From CAYUJH01 sp964394585 (GTDB lineage Bacteria; Bacteroidota; Bacteroidia; Cytophagales; Flammeovirgaceae), in the NCBI GenBank assembly GCA_964394585.1, contig CAYMYI010000030.1, forward strand, positions 1-38,876: a stretch of 38,876 nucleotides of DNA, written 5' to 3'. Made by a program: the position numbers and the translations under genes. Under the pieces are notes generated by a model that saw only the letters and a list, made by a program, of their open reading frames with translations, was not told the origin of the DNA and searched no databases. Below, piece by piece: positions 13,148-21,541 of the stretch (the first letter of the stretch is position 1; every line of letters starts with the position of its first letter).

Positions 13148-13741
13148 TCATGGTTTATAAAATGTATCCTTTGCCCAATTGGCAGGGTTAGCCTCAATGT
13201 AGTTATGAATATTGGTATATGATTTATCGTTGCGGATGATATGATCGTAATACCGGGGTTGCCAACCTATAAAATTTAAACCCAATCGGTTGGCATGTCG
13301 CGTTACCGCCGCCTTGTATGAACCTACAATGGTGGGAATTGAATGGGGTTTGGGCGATATGGCTGCCATTTTTTGGTTTTTATCGGGGTTTAATGGTGCG
13401 GTGGGGGTGGGTAGAGGCGAGATATATCTCGCCTCTACCCTCGTCTCTACATCTACGTTGATGTCAGGTTTATCAATAATGATAATTCCGTGGATATGAT
13501 TGGGCATCACCACATACGCCCCTAATTCAACATTGGGGGTATGTTGGGGGATTTGATGCCAAAATAGCTCTGCTAAAATACCAATCTTAGAAAGGTGCAT
13601 GGTGCCTTTTTTAATTTCCCCAAAATCGTGCTTCCTGTTTTTGGTGCAAATAGTTATGAAATAGGCTCCATTGCTCCCATAGTCCCAATGGGGTAAACGT
13701 GCGGAAGGGATGCGATATTTGTCTTGGTATTTTTCTGCCAT
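13148..13741 (-). CDS. REP-associated tyrosine transposase (RAYT, IS200-like)
   Basis: A 197-residue single-strand transposase of the Y1/HUH superfamily. The N-terminal YGSNGAYFITICTKNRKHDF is the usual RAYT opening strand. The metal-binding HUH motif is HIH at residues 82-84, within VVMPNHIHGIIII. The C-terminal IGWQPRYYDHIIRNDKSY, then TNIHNYIEANP, contains the candidate catalytic tyrosine. Such enzymes bind and cleave REP hairpins next to a GTAG-like guide. Residues about 102-111 (VEARYISPL) come from a perfect palindrome of the local repeat family, in the variable loop between HUH and Tyr, so activity may be kept. The gene starts 6 bp after the upstream regulator's stop and could be co-transcribed with it. 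Confidence 0.88.
   Translation of the reverse strand: MAEKYQDKYRIPSARLPHWDYGSNGAYFITICTKNRKHDFGEIKKGTMHLSKIGILAELFWHQIPQHTPNVELGAYVVMPNHIHGIIIIDKPDINVDVETRVEARYISPLPTPTAPLNPDKNQKMAAISPKPHSIPTIVGSYKAAVTRHANRLGLNFIGWQPRYYDHIIRNDKSYTNIHNYIEANPANWAKDTFYKP
13409..13450. repeat. Perfect REP-like palindrome inside the RAYT gene
   Basis: A perfect 32-bp palindrome occupies 13409-13440; its core 13411-13438 begins GTAGAGGCGAGATA. A right-half remnant CGTCTCTAC follows at 13442-13450. It shares the GCGAGATATATCTCGC type of centre with the palindromes at 10449 and 11491, and keeps the full-plus-half layout. It is translated without breaking the transposase frame. Confidence 0.85.
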
Positions 13742-13747
13742 AAAATT

Positions 13748-16700
13748 CTAAAATTCCATAACCCACGTAGTTAAATCAATTTCAGTAGAGAGTTGGAGCT
13801 TTTTCTTTAAACGCTTGCGGCTGGTTTTTACGGACTCCCTCTCGATGCCCATGCTTTCGGCAATTTCTGCATTATTTTTTCCCAAACGTATAAGCATAAA
13901 TAACTCGGTTTCCCGTTGGGTAAGGTATGGATACTGCTTTTGCAGCCGTTGGAACACACCGGGATGTTGCTCCATAAAAATGCGCTTGAGTTCTGAAGGG
14001 CCGTCTTCGGCAACTAGCTTAATCTGGGCAATTTCTAGTTCTTCGCGCCGCTTTTTATCGCTTTTTATTTGCGCTGATAGTTGTTCGGTGAGCTTTCCTG
14101 CCATTTTTACAATACCCATTACCTGGTTGTAATCAGGAAGGTTCTTGTATTTTTGCAAAACTTCTAGCGATGTTTCGGGCACTCTTCCTTCTTTTATGGC
14201 AATATCCCACTCTCTTATTTGTTCGGCGGTTGCCTGTAACTCTTCGTTGTATTGGTTCAGTTCTTCTTGTAACTGTAATCTTCCCTGTTCTTGTTGTTTA
14301 ATTGTACTCAGTTGTTCTTCAATTTCTTCCATACGTTCCGCCTTAATGCGCCAGTTTTCCATTGCTTGTCGTTCGCGCTCTTTTCGTTTTCTTCGGCGGT
14401 CGCTCATAAAAAACACAGCCGATAACGTAAGCAACGTAAGCATTCCAAGGGCGCCCTTCCCCCAAGCGGTTTCAAACCAAAGCGGTTGCACATACACCAC
14501 AAAACGATTGGCTAAAGGCTGCATAGCAGGTGTTTGAAATTTGTAAAATCCTTTCACTTCTACTTGATTGAAACCCGCTCGTAAGTTGGTAACCAACAGT
14601 TTGGTTTCCTCACTTGTTTTCCAGTTAGTCCAGCTATTTCCTTGTTTTAGGCGGTAGGCGTAGCGAATTTGCTCGGGAGCATTGTGTGTTATGCAATGCG
14701 GCTCAAAGCGAATGGCGCGTTCTTCTGTAGAAAAGCGGAGCGTATCTCCTGTTTGGTAACTCCCTGCAAGCGTAGTCCATGTTAACGAATCGCTGTTAAA
14801 TCCTTCTACCGAATAGATATAAGGCGAAAGCTGAGGAATGTTGAAAATGGTAGTATCAATATCAAAATAGTAGGCCTTTGCCTCGCCCGTAGTAAACATC
14901 ACTCGGTTTTCTCCATCGGCGACTAGGGAGTTTTGCTGAGGTTCTTGTTTGTAAGTGAACCCGTTGCTATCATCGAACCAATAAAAAGGATTCGCTACTT
15001 TGCTTTTGTCTTCCGCCGCTTGGTATAGGTAGAAACGCTCTAAATGGATGGCGAGCAAGCCTTCATTCGTAGAAGAGGCTAACAAAATTCTACCTTCATT
15101 TACTACAGCAACTGTTTCTACAATTCCATCTAATACATGAGCGGCTACTTTTTTAAATGTGCCCTCTTTATATAAATATAAACCAGCTTCTCCTGCTAAT
15201 GACCCACACCAAATACCACCCTGTGGGTCTTTGGCTAAGGTCATAAAGCCTACAGTAAGGGTATCGTTTGAGTTATTGGGATAGGTAAGATGCAGAGGGG
15301 TAATTTCATCCGTTTTACGGTTGTAAAGCGCTTGCCGACTGCCTAAAGCCACAAAGTAGGTATCTTCATTGATGCGTTCCATATCAAATACATTCTTATT
15401 CCAAAAGCGCGATTTGGGGACGTTGAGTTGTAGGTTTTGTGCATAGTCAAAAAAGTTAATTCCCATTAAACCCACTTCCGCTACCTCTTTTTTTTCTTCA
15501 TCTACATATGAACATAAAGCTGTTGTATAGTTTTTCCTCAGTGTTTGATTTTCTAATGTACTCCATTTAGCGTCTTTATAAACTAGCGAACCCCAACCTG
15601 TGGGAAATACTAGTTTGTCATTGTCATACTTTCTGACGCCAAAGTAAAAGTAGCCTGTGTAACGCCAGTTTTGTGGAAAAGCTTTTTCAGGAATTCTATT
15701 AAAACGAACAGGCTGTTGAGTGGTGTCTGCTATGTAAACTCCTGAACCATAGGCAGACACAAGGAGGGTGTTATTAGTCTTATGGAATGCCCACAAATTT
15801 CCTTTGGGGAGGTTATGGGTAGCATCAAAATGGTAAAAGGGATTTTTCGGGATTTTATATAGTCCTGTCTCACTACCTATCCAAATATTCCCTTCCATAT
15901 CTTGGATAATTTCGTGTGCCTGAATTTTTGGAAATTCGTATTGCTTTCTTGTTTTAAGGTCGTTGCTAATCAGTTCAACCCTTGAGGTGACACCGTTAGA
16001 AAGGAATATCCAGCAGTTTTTTAAAAGTTTAGTTCTTATAAAATCATTAAACTCTCCAAGATTTATTTCGTTTTTAATTGAGTCATTTATGTATTTATAC
16101 ATATAAATGTACCTGTTTTTATCTTGTAATTGCATTCCTAAGTAGAGCGTACTATCTATTTCAGTATATATGTTCATAAGCGAATCGAATTGCACCATTT
16201 TATTATGTTGTAAATCATAGAGGTACGATGTTCTACCCCAACGTCCATTCTTTTTTTTTGCAGAGTAATTGGTCATCAGTAACTCTCCGTCATTTGTTTT
16301 CGCTATGAAATAGTATGGTGGAATGGATAATTGCTGAATTTCATTATTTTCTACATTGAACGAATAGTGATTGAAGCGTACATTATAAATATCTTCTCGA
16401 TTTACTGTAGAAAATAAGACGGTATTGAGGTTCTCGTCTAAAAAAAGAAGCGTATTATGTATTTTGAAACCCTGATTCTTTCCTGTAGTATATTTTTTTA
16501 GAGCATAACTATTAAGTTTACCTTCGTTGATAATGTCAATACTTACATTACTTAATACAACGATTTTACCCTTGAGTTCAACGATGTCATTAATCTTTGT
16601 GGAACCCAATCCATCTTTTTCACTAAAATTCTTAAAGCTCGTCCCATCAAAAACCGAAAGTCCACTTTTGGTTCCAATCCAAAGCCTGCCATCTTGGGCT

Positions 16701-16825
16701 TGGAGCATAGCCGTGATTTGCAGTCCGGGTAGCCCATCTTCTAGGGTGTAGTGTTGGTAGCTAATGTGCTGGGCATGGGTAGCTAGAGAAAGTAAGAGGA
16801 ATATCAGAGATAAAGAGTAGCGCAT
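13748..16825 (-). CDS. Membrane-anchored one-component regulator (beta-propeller, Y_Y_Y, LuxR HTH)
   Basis: A 1025-residue protein. A signal peptide (1-18, ending THAQ) is followed by a two-component-regulator-type propeller (about 20-690; an early blade reads LQAQDGRLWIGTKSGLSVFD and another GNIWIGSETGLYKI). A Y_Y_Y domain follows (about 690-765, with RYAYRLKQG), then one membrane helix (788-806), a long coiled coil (810-930) and a C-terminal LuxR-type helix-turn-helix (about 968-1025, LTQRETELFMLIRLGKNNAE). There is no histidine kinase or receiver, so the periplasmic sensor is linked directly to a cytoplasmic DNA-binding domain. The ligand is unknown; related hybrids often sense glycans. 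A RAYT gene follows by 6 bp. Confidence 0.88.
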   Translation of the reverse strand: MRYSLSLIFLLLSLATHAQHISYQHYTLEDGLPGLQITAMLQAQDGRLWIGTKSGLSVFDGTSFKNFSEKDGLGSTKINDIVELKGKIVVLSNVSIDIINEGKLNSYALKKYTTGKNQGFKIHNTLLFLDENLNTVLFSTVNREDIYNVRFNHYSFNVENNEIQQLSIPPYYFIAKTNDGELLMTNYSAKKKNGRWGRTSYLYDLQHNKMVQFDSLMNIYTEIDSTLYLGMQLQDKNRYIYMYKYINDSIKNEINLGEFNDFIRTKLLKNCWIFLSNGVTSRVELISNDLKTRKQYEFPKIQAHEIIQDMEGNIWIGSETGLYKIPKNPFYHFDATHNLPKGNLWAFHKTNNTLLVSAYGSGVYIADTTQQPVRFNRIPEKAFPQNWRYTGYFYFGVRKYDNDKLVFPTGWGSLVYKDAKWSTLENQTLRKNYTTALCSYVDEEKKEVAEVGLMGINFFDYAQNLQLNVPKSRFWNKNVFDMERINEDTYFVALGSRQALYNRKTDEITPLHLTYPNNSNDTLTVGFMTLAKDPQGGIWCGSLAGEAGLYLYKEGTFKKVAAHVLDGIVETVAVVNEGRILLASSTNEGLLAIHLERFYLYQAAEDKSKVANPFYWFDDSNGFTYKQEPQQNSLVADGENRVMFTTGEAKAYYFDIDTTIFNIPQLSPYIYSVEGFNSDSLTWTTLAGSYQTGDTLRFSTEERAIRFEPHCITHNAPEQIRYAYRLKQGNSWTNWKTSEETKLLVTNLRAGFNQVEVKGFYKFQTPAMQPLANRFVVYVQPLWFETAWGKGALGMLTLLTLSAVFFMSDRRRKRKERERQAMENWRIKAERMEEIEEQLSTIKQQEQGRLQLQEELNQYNEELQATAEQIREWDIAIKEGRVPETSLEVLQKYKNLPDYNQVMGIVKMAGKLTEQLSAQIKSDKKRREELEIAQIKLVAEDGPSELKRIFMEQHPGVFQRLQKQYPYLTQRETELFMLIRLGKNNAEIAESMGIERESVKTSRKRLKKKLQLSTEIDLTTWVMEF

Positions 16826-16944
16826 TTCTTCGGAGATATGGATGTTTATAATCTAAAATAATAAACAACGGCAAATTTTACCCACACCTCCTGTAACGAT
16901 TATAAAGATTAGTGAAAACGTTTCAAAATTGAAACGGTTGTTGT

Positions 16945-16979
16945 AAAAAGTGAAAGTGTTTCACATATGGAAACACTTT
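16945..16979 (-). terminator. Intrinsic terminator after serS
   Basis: Arms 16953-16962 and 16970-16979 form a perfect 10-bp stem around a 7-nt loop. On the minus strand it is followed by CACTTTTTAC, and on the plus strand by a longer T-rich run, so it may work in both directions. A second near-palindrome (16919-16936, CGTTTCAA and its reverse complement) follows. The serS stop is about 85 bp upstream on the minus strand. Confidence 0.75.
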
Positions 16980-17062
16980 TTGTTTTTATTTTTTTCGTTA
17001 CGATTCTTTGCTTCCTGCAATAAGGAGGCGAGCGGTTTTGTAGGGTTGAAGTATGCGAATGG

Positions 17063-18340
17063 CTACTCAATAACATCAAATCCGCAGTAGGGCTGCAACA
17101 CTTCGGGGATTCGAATGCCTTCTTCGGTTTGGTTGTTTTCCAAAACAGCCGCCAAAATTCGGGGCAGAGCCAGAGCGCTTCCGTTGAGCGTGTGTGCCAA
17201 TTTGGTTTTCTTATCGCCGGCTTCGCGGTAGCGTAGCTTGAGGCGGTTCGCCTGGAAACTTTCAAAGTTGCTCACCGAACTTACTTCGAGCCAACGCTCT
17301 TGAGCTGCCGAGTACACTTCCATATCGAAGCAAAGGGCGGCATTAAAGCTAATATCGCCACCACAGAGCAAAAGCTTGCGATAGGGAAGTGCTAACTTTT
17401 CGAGTAAGCCTTGCACGTGGTTACACATTTCTTCGAGTACTTCGTACGAATTTTCGGGAAGGCATATTTGTACAATTTCGACTTTATCGAATTGGTGTAA
17501 GCGGTTTAAGCCGCGTACGTGTGCCCCCCAAGAGCCTGCTTCCATTCGGAAGCAAGGGGTGTACCCTGCTAGTTTGAGCGGCAGCCGGCTGGCGTCCAAA
17601 ATTTCATCGCGGAACATGTTGGTGAGGGGGACTTCTGCCGTAGGAATAAGGTAGTAGTTGGGGGTTTGTAACTGGTACATCTGCCCTTCTTTATCGGGTA
17701 ATTGCCCGGTGCCGTACCCAGAGGCTTCGTTGACCATAAGAGGCGCTTGGATTTCGTGGTAGCCTGCTGCAATGGCTTCTTCTAAGAAGAAATTAATCAT
17801 TGCGCGTTGCAAACGTGCCCCTTTGCCTTTGTAAAAGGGAAAGCCAGCCCCGGTTACTTTGTTTCCCAGCTCGAAGTCGATAAGATCGTACTTGGCGGCT
17901 AGTTCCCAGTGGGGTTGGGGGGTGAAGGCAAACGAAGGGATTTCGCCGAACTCGCGGACTACAACGTTGTCTTCCGGAGTATTGCCTGGTGGCACGCTTT
18001 CGTGCGGCAAGTTCGGGATTTGGTAGAGTAGCTCGGTAAGTTTTTCCTCTAGTGCGCTTACCTCGTCGCTAAGCTCTTTGGAACGCGTTTTCAAGGTGGC
18101 AGCACTGGCTTTAGCCGCTTCTGCTTCGTTTTTTTGCCCAGCTTTCATGAGCTGACCGATGTTTTTCGCCGTGCTGTTGGCTTCGGCGAGTACTTGGTCG
18201 CGCTCGGTTTGCAAAGAGCGACGCTGTTGGTCGGTTGCTAAGACTTCTTCAATAAGAGCCTCGGCATTTTGCAACTGCTTAATGTGTAACCGTTCGATTA
18301 CTTTTTCTTTATGGTCGCGGATGTAATTCAGTTCTAGCAT
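17063..18340 (-). CDS. serS: Seryl-tRNA synthetase
   Basis: A 425-residue class II aminoacyl-tRNA synthetase that charges tRNA-Ser with serine in the cytoplasm. The first 100 or so residues form the long antiparallel coiled-coil arm that grips the tRNA (starting MLELNYIRDHKEKVIERLHI). The catalytic core shows motif 2 (about 263-288, FRMEAGSWGAHVRGLNRLHQ) and motif 3 (about 383-400, TLNGSALALPRILAAVLE). Length and order match normal bacterial SerRS. It is a stand-alone gene with a clear downstream terminator. Confidence 0.98.
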   Translation of the reverse strand: MLELNYIRDHKEKVIERLHIKQLQNAEALIEEVLATDQQRRSLQTERDQVLAEANSTAKNIGQLMKAGQKNEAEAAKASAATLKTRSKELSDEVSALEEKLTELLYQIPNLPHESVPPGNTPEDNVVVREFGEIPSFAFTPQPHWELAAKYDLIDFELGNKVTGAGFPFYKGKGARLQRAMINFFLEEAIAAGYHEIQAPLMVNEASGYGTGQLPDKEGQMYQLQTPNYYLIPTAEVPLTNMFRDEILDASRLPLKLAGYTPCFRMEAGSWGAHVRGLNRLHQFDKVEIVQICLPENSYEVLEEMCNHVQGLLEKLALPYRKLLLCGGDISFNAALCFDMEVYSAAQERWLEVSSVSNFESFQANRLKLRYREAGDKKTKLAHTLNGSALALPRILAAVLENNQTEEGIRIPEVLQPYCGFDVIE

Positions 18341-18398
18341 GATAGCACAATTCTCGTTGATTCGGGGCTAATTTAAGACTTATGCCAATTTATTGATA

Positions 18399-18439
18399 CA
18401 AAAATGAGAGGAACATGCAAAAGAAGTACGCTTGCATGT
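18399..18439 (-). terminator. Possible terminator after the universal stress protein gene
   Basis: On the minus strand, arms 18439-18432 and 18420-18413 (ACATGCAA and TTGCATGT) form an 8-bp stem with an 11-nt loop, followed about 7 nt later by ATTTTTG. A second GC-richer hairpin, roughly GGAGTAGCC paired with GGCTGCTCC, lies just before it at about 18450-18475. Confidence 0.4.
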
Positions 18440-18495
18440 GCCTCCACCGGAGCAGCCATCAATCGGCTACTCCACCGCCATGTTCTTGCACCGAT

Positions 18496-19359
18496 TTAGA
18501 GGGTAAGGATGGGCACATCGGCGTGGATGGCTAACGATTCAATCGCACTGCCGTACAGCCACTTGGTTAGCTGCGAATGGGCGTGGTTAGTTTTGATAAT
18601 CAGTTCGGCTTCTTGAAGATGGGTAAAATCTAACACGCCTTCTTCCATGCTGTGGGCGTTCACGATGTGGTACTCCAAGTTGCTCAGCGCAGCTTTTTGC
18701 GCAAACTGTTCCATTGCCGGGTACACATCTTTCGTGAAAGAAAACAGGCTAGGGGTAATTACCTTCAGTAAATGAACTTTGGCATTATACAACTCCTGAA
18801 AATGTTTTAAGTAGGCAATTTGCTGAGCGGTTACATTCTCAAAATCCGACTCAAACACAATGTTTTTAGGCTGGAAATCTGCAGTTTGCCCATGGATTGT
18901 CATCACAGGGTTGGGCGAATGGCGAATAATCTCTGCGGCTTTTGAATGCCCCACGTCTGACGACTCACTCGTTTTCAAAACAGTCAAATCTGCTTTTTCA
19001 TTGGTGATAAATTTGTAAAGATGCCGTTGGTACGAATCTGGTTTTACGTGCTCTTCGAAGTTGGTGTGGGCGTATTTCTCTTTCAGTGTTTCGTAGCGCT
19101 CCCGTACTTTAGGCACCATATGCAGCAACATAGCTCCTATTTCCTCCTTCTCGTCATGGGGATGATCGATAAACTTGCCAATCCCCACCAAGCTGCCGGC
19201 CATGCTATCGGTAGCAAGGCTTCCTCCTACGGGAATATCTACTACGTAAATCACCGAAACAGTTGCCTTATCTTTTTCAGCAAGTTGTGCGGCAATTTCT
19301 AAAGAGTTGAACGAGGCTTTGGTAAAATCAAACGGGACAATAATTTTTGAAAACTTCAT
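18496..19359 (-). CDS. Tandem-domain universal stress protein
   Basis: About 287 residues from the ATG at 19359 (MKFSKIIVPFDFTKAS), the classic UspA first strand. The frame is open to 19401, but those residues do not fit the fold. Two Usp domains are joined: about 1-145, ending HSPNPVMTIHG, and about 150-287, ending WLYGSAIESLAIHADVPILT. The glycine-rich ATP-binding loop is only partly recognisable in the first half. Usp proteins act in the cytoplasm under stress or starvation; the precise role is unknown. The gene is divergent from the cNMP-CBS-DUF294 gene, with 256 bp between the two starts. Confidence 0.85.
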   Translation of the reverse strand: MKFSKIIVPFDFTKASFNSLEIAAQLAEKDKATVSVIYVVDIPVGGSLATDSMAGSLVGIGKFIDHPHDEKEEIGAMLLHMVPKVRERYETLKEKYAHTNFEEHVKPDSYQRHLYKFITNEKADLTVLKTSESSDVGHSKAAEIIRHSPNPVMTIHGQTADFQPKNIVFESDFENVTAQQIAYLKHFQELYNAKVHLLKVITPSLFSFTKDVYPAMEQFAQKAALSNLEYHIVNAHSMEEGVLDFTHLQEAELIIKTNHAHSQLTKWLYGSAIESLAIHADVPILTL

Positions 19360-19561
19360 AAGCATTGCAGATTTAAAAGGTAAAAACTCCAACCTAGCCA
19401 TTCCATCCCTTATTTAAAATGATGCAAGTCACAAAAACTGCCGCTTTGAAGCCTTTTCGTGAAGTATGTAGTTGGCATCGAGCCAAAATGTACCCCTATC
19501 GTGATCCACAAGGAGTCTGGAAGAAATCATTTCATCTTTTTTCAAATCGTTACGAATTGGT

Positions 19562-19569
19562 TAACTTTA
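19562..19569 (+). promoter_or_regulatory. Candidate Bacteroidota -7 box
   Basis: TAACTTTA, one mismatch from TAnnTTTG, lies 46 bp before the ATG of the DUF294 gene in the divergent intergenic region, with a T-rich stretch about 20 bp further upstream. No strong -33 element is seen. Confidence 0.3.
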
Positions 19570-19615
19570 TTCTAATGGTAATTAACGGACTTCCCATTTT
19601 TTAAACTAACTACGT

Positions 19616-21535
19616 ATGACTTCCCCCACAATCAACCATCGAGTGATGGAGTTTGCCCATCGGTTTCCACCCTTCAATTTGTTGGAAACCGATTTTTTTG
19701 AAACGGTTACACGCCGGGCGCGCGTACGTTTTTTCAAAAAGAATGAGTATTTAACCGAGGATGTTCCTTTCTTAGAAGAACACCTTATTCTGATTAAAGA
19801 AGGATTACTCCATGCTTTTGCCTCCACACAAGAAGAGGCACATGAGTGGTACAGCGAAGGCGATTTACTCACCACCGATTTTCTGTTTGAAGAAACTCCG
19901 CAGTACAATCAAGTGCAAGCCGTAGAAGATACGCTCGTGTATGCGTTCCCGTTTACCTCTCAGCTAGAAGATTGGTTAAGCCAGCCTGGCGTTGCCTTTT
20001 TCTTTGGGAAAAAGTTTTCGCGGGAGTCGTCGGTAAAGAACCTCTTTGTGAACGAAGTAGCCCAAGAAGGCAATACTGCCGAATTCCCACAGACTTCCTT
20101 TCACTTGTTTCGCATTAAAGACTTGCTCCCTTCCGAAAAGCGAAATCATGTAGCAGGTACCTCAGTGCTGACCATTCGCGAAGCCGCCACGGTGATGACC
20201 GAAGCCAACCGAACGGCGCTCGTCATTACCAATTTGCAGCACCACCCGGTGGGCATTATTACCGATAGCGATTTACGCCGAAAGGTGGCTACGGGCAATG
20301 TTGGGCTAGAAGCCCCCGTAACCGACATTATGTCGTGGCCGGTGATTACGCTTTCCCCCGAGGTTACCTTCTCCGACGCACAACTCACCATGATGCACTA
20401 CAACATGCACCATCTGTGCATTACGGCAGATGGAACGCCCAATTCGCCATTTGAGGGGTTCATCACCAAAGAAGAAATCATCCAACTGAGTACGAACCAC
20501 CCCATCCACCTACTCAACCGCATGACGCGGGCTTCGAGCATTGCCGAACTGAAAGAACTGCGCGATAGTGCCGATGGCGCTCTGAAAGAGTATTTCCAGC
20601 TCGATGTTGCCACGCCATTTATTTCAGGCATTATCACCGAAATTAACGATGCCCTCATCAAGCGTATCATTCAAATTTCATTAGCGGAAATGGAAAACTT
20701 CCCCACTCATATTCCTTTTGGGTGGATTAGCCTAGGCAGTGAAGGGCGGAAAGAACAAATGCTACGCACCGACCAAGACAATGCCCTGGTTTACGCCGAT
20801 GAAGGGGCGTCTTTTCAGGACGTATTTCTCGCCTTTGGCGAAAAAGTTTGTGCCTACCTTACCGAAGTGGGGTTTGAGCAATGCCCTGCCGAAATTATGG
20901 CGAGCAACCCTGCCTGGAACACCACTGTAAGCGGTTGGAAGGCACACTACGCACACTGGATTCATACGCCTTCGCCCAAGGAAATCATGCACAGCACAAT
21001 TTTTTTTGACGCACGCATTGTTTACGGCGATGAAACCCTAATGCACTCTCTACAACAGTTCATTTTTGAAGAGATGGAACAACAGAAGTTGTTCATTCAT
21101 CATTTAGCGGCCAATGCTTTGCAAAACCCTCCGCCTCAAGGGTTATTCCGTAATATTATTGTAGAGAAAAACGGGGAACACAAAGACCGGTTCGATTTAA
21201 AAGCGCGTGCTTTGATGCCCCTTACCGATGCTGCCCGCGCACTCATCTATAGCAAACGCGACGCATTACCTACCAATACGATGGAGCGTTTTACATGGCT
21301 AAGCGAACAAGAACCTAAAAATCGGGCACTGTTTGAAGAAGCCAAAGAAGCCGTAGGGTGGCTGCTGAAAATACGAACTCTTTCTGGGCTAGCACATCAC
21401 GACTCAGGGCGATACATTGAGCTAGATTCTCTTTCGCGGTGGCAACAGCGCAATTTGCGGCAAACATTTAAGCTGATTGGGAAGCTACAGCAGCTTATCA
21501 ATACGCGGTTCCGACTCGATTACCTCAGAAACTAG
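19616..21535 (+). CDS. cNMP-binding/CBS/DUF294 nucleotidyltransferase-like protein
   Basis: A 639-residue signalling protein. An N-terminal cyclic-nucleotide-type beta-roll (about 15-130) is followed by a CBS pair (about 170-300; VLTIREAATVMTEANRTALV and, later, VTDIMSWPVITLSPEVTFSD). Next is a DUF294 GlnD-like nucleotidyltransferase domain (about 345-465) with the signature GSEGRKEQMLRTDQDNALVY, and then a DUF294 C-terminal helical domain (about 490-635). By relation to GlnD the enzyme may transfer a nucleotide to a protein partner; the substrate is not known. The exonuclease gene begins 6 bp downstream, a pairing often seen for this family (recalled). The ATG at 19616 is supported by the domain start. 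Confidence 0.88.
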   Translation: MTSPTINHRVMEFAHRFPPFNLLETDFFETVTRRARVRFFKKNEYLTEDVPFLEEHLILIKEGLLHAFASTQEEAHEWYSEGDLLTTDFLFEETPQYNQVQAVEDTLVYAFPFTSQLEDWLSQPGVAFFFGKKFSRESSVKNLFVNEVAQEGNTAEFPQTSFHLFRIKDLLPSEKRNHVAGTSVLTIREAATVMTEANRTALVITNLQHHPVGIITDSDLRRKVATGNVGLEAPVTDIMSWPVITLSPEVTFSDAQLTMMHYNMHHLCITADGTPNSPFEGFITKEEIIQLSTNHPIHLLNRMTRASSIAELKELRDSADGALKEYFQLDVATPFISGIITEINDALIKRIIQISLAEMENFPTHIPFGWISLGSEGRKEQMLRTDQDNALVYADEGASFQDVFLAFGEKVCAYLTEVGFEQCPAEIMASNPAWNTTVSGWKAHYAHWIHTPSPKEIMHSTIFFDARIVYGDETLMHSLQQFIFEEMEQQKLFIHHLAANALQNPPPQGLFRNIIVEKNGEHKDRFDLKARALMPLTDAARALIYSKRDALPTNTMERFTWLSEQEPKNRALFEEAKEAVGWLLKIRTLSGLAHHDSGRYIELDSLSRWQQRNLRQTFKLIGKLQQLINTRFRLDYLRN

Positions 21536-21541
21536 TACCTC

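Noticed and set aside
18404..18499. 31-codon plus-strand frame between serS and the Usp gene
   Set aside because: It lies within two hairpins that better fit a transcript end, and the peptide has no recognisable features.
19419..19604. 61-codon open frame in the divergent Usp/DUF294 spacer
   Set aside because: The translation is not protein-like and the frame overlaps the expected promoter region of the DUF294 gene.
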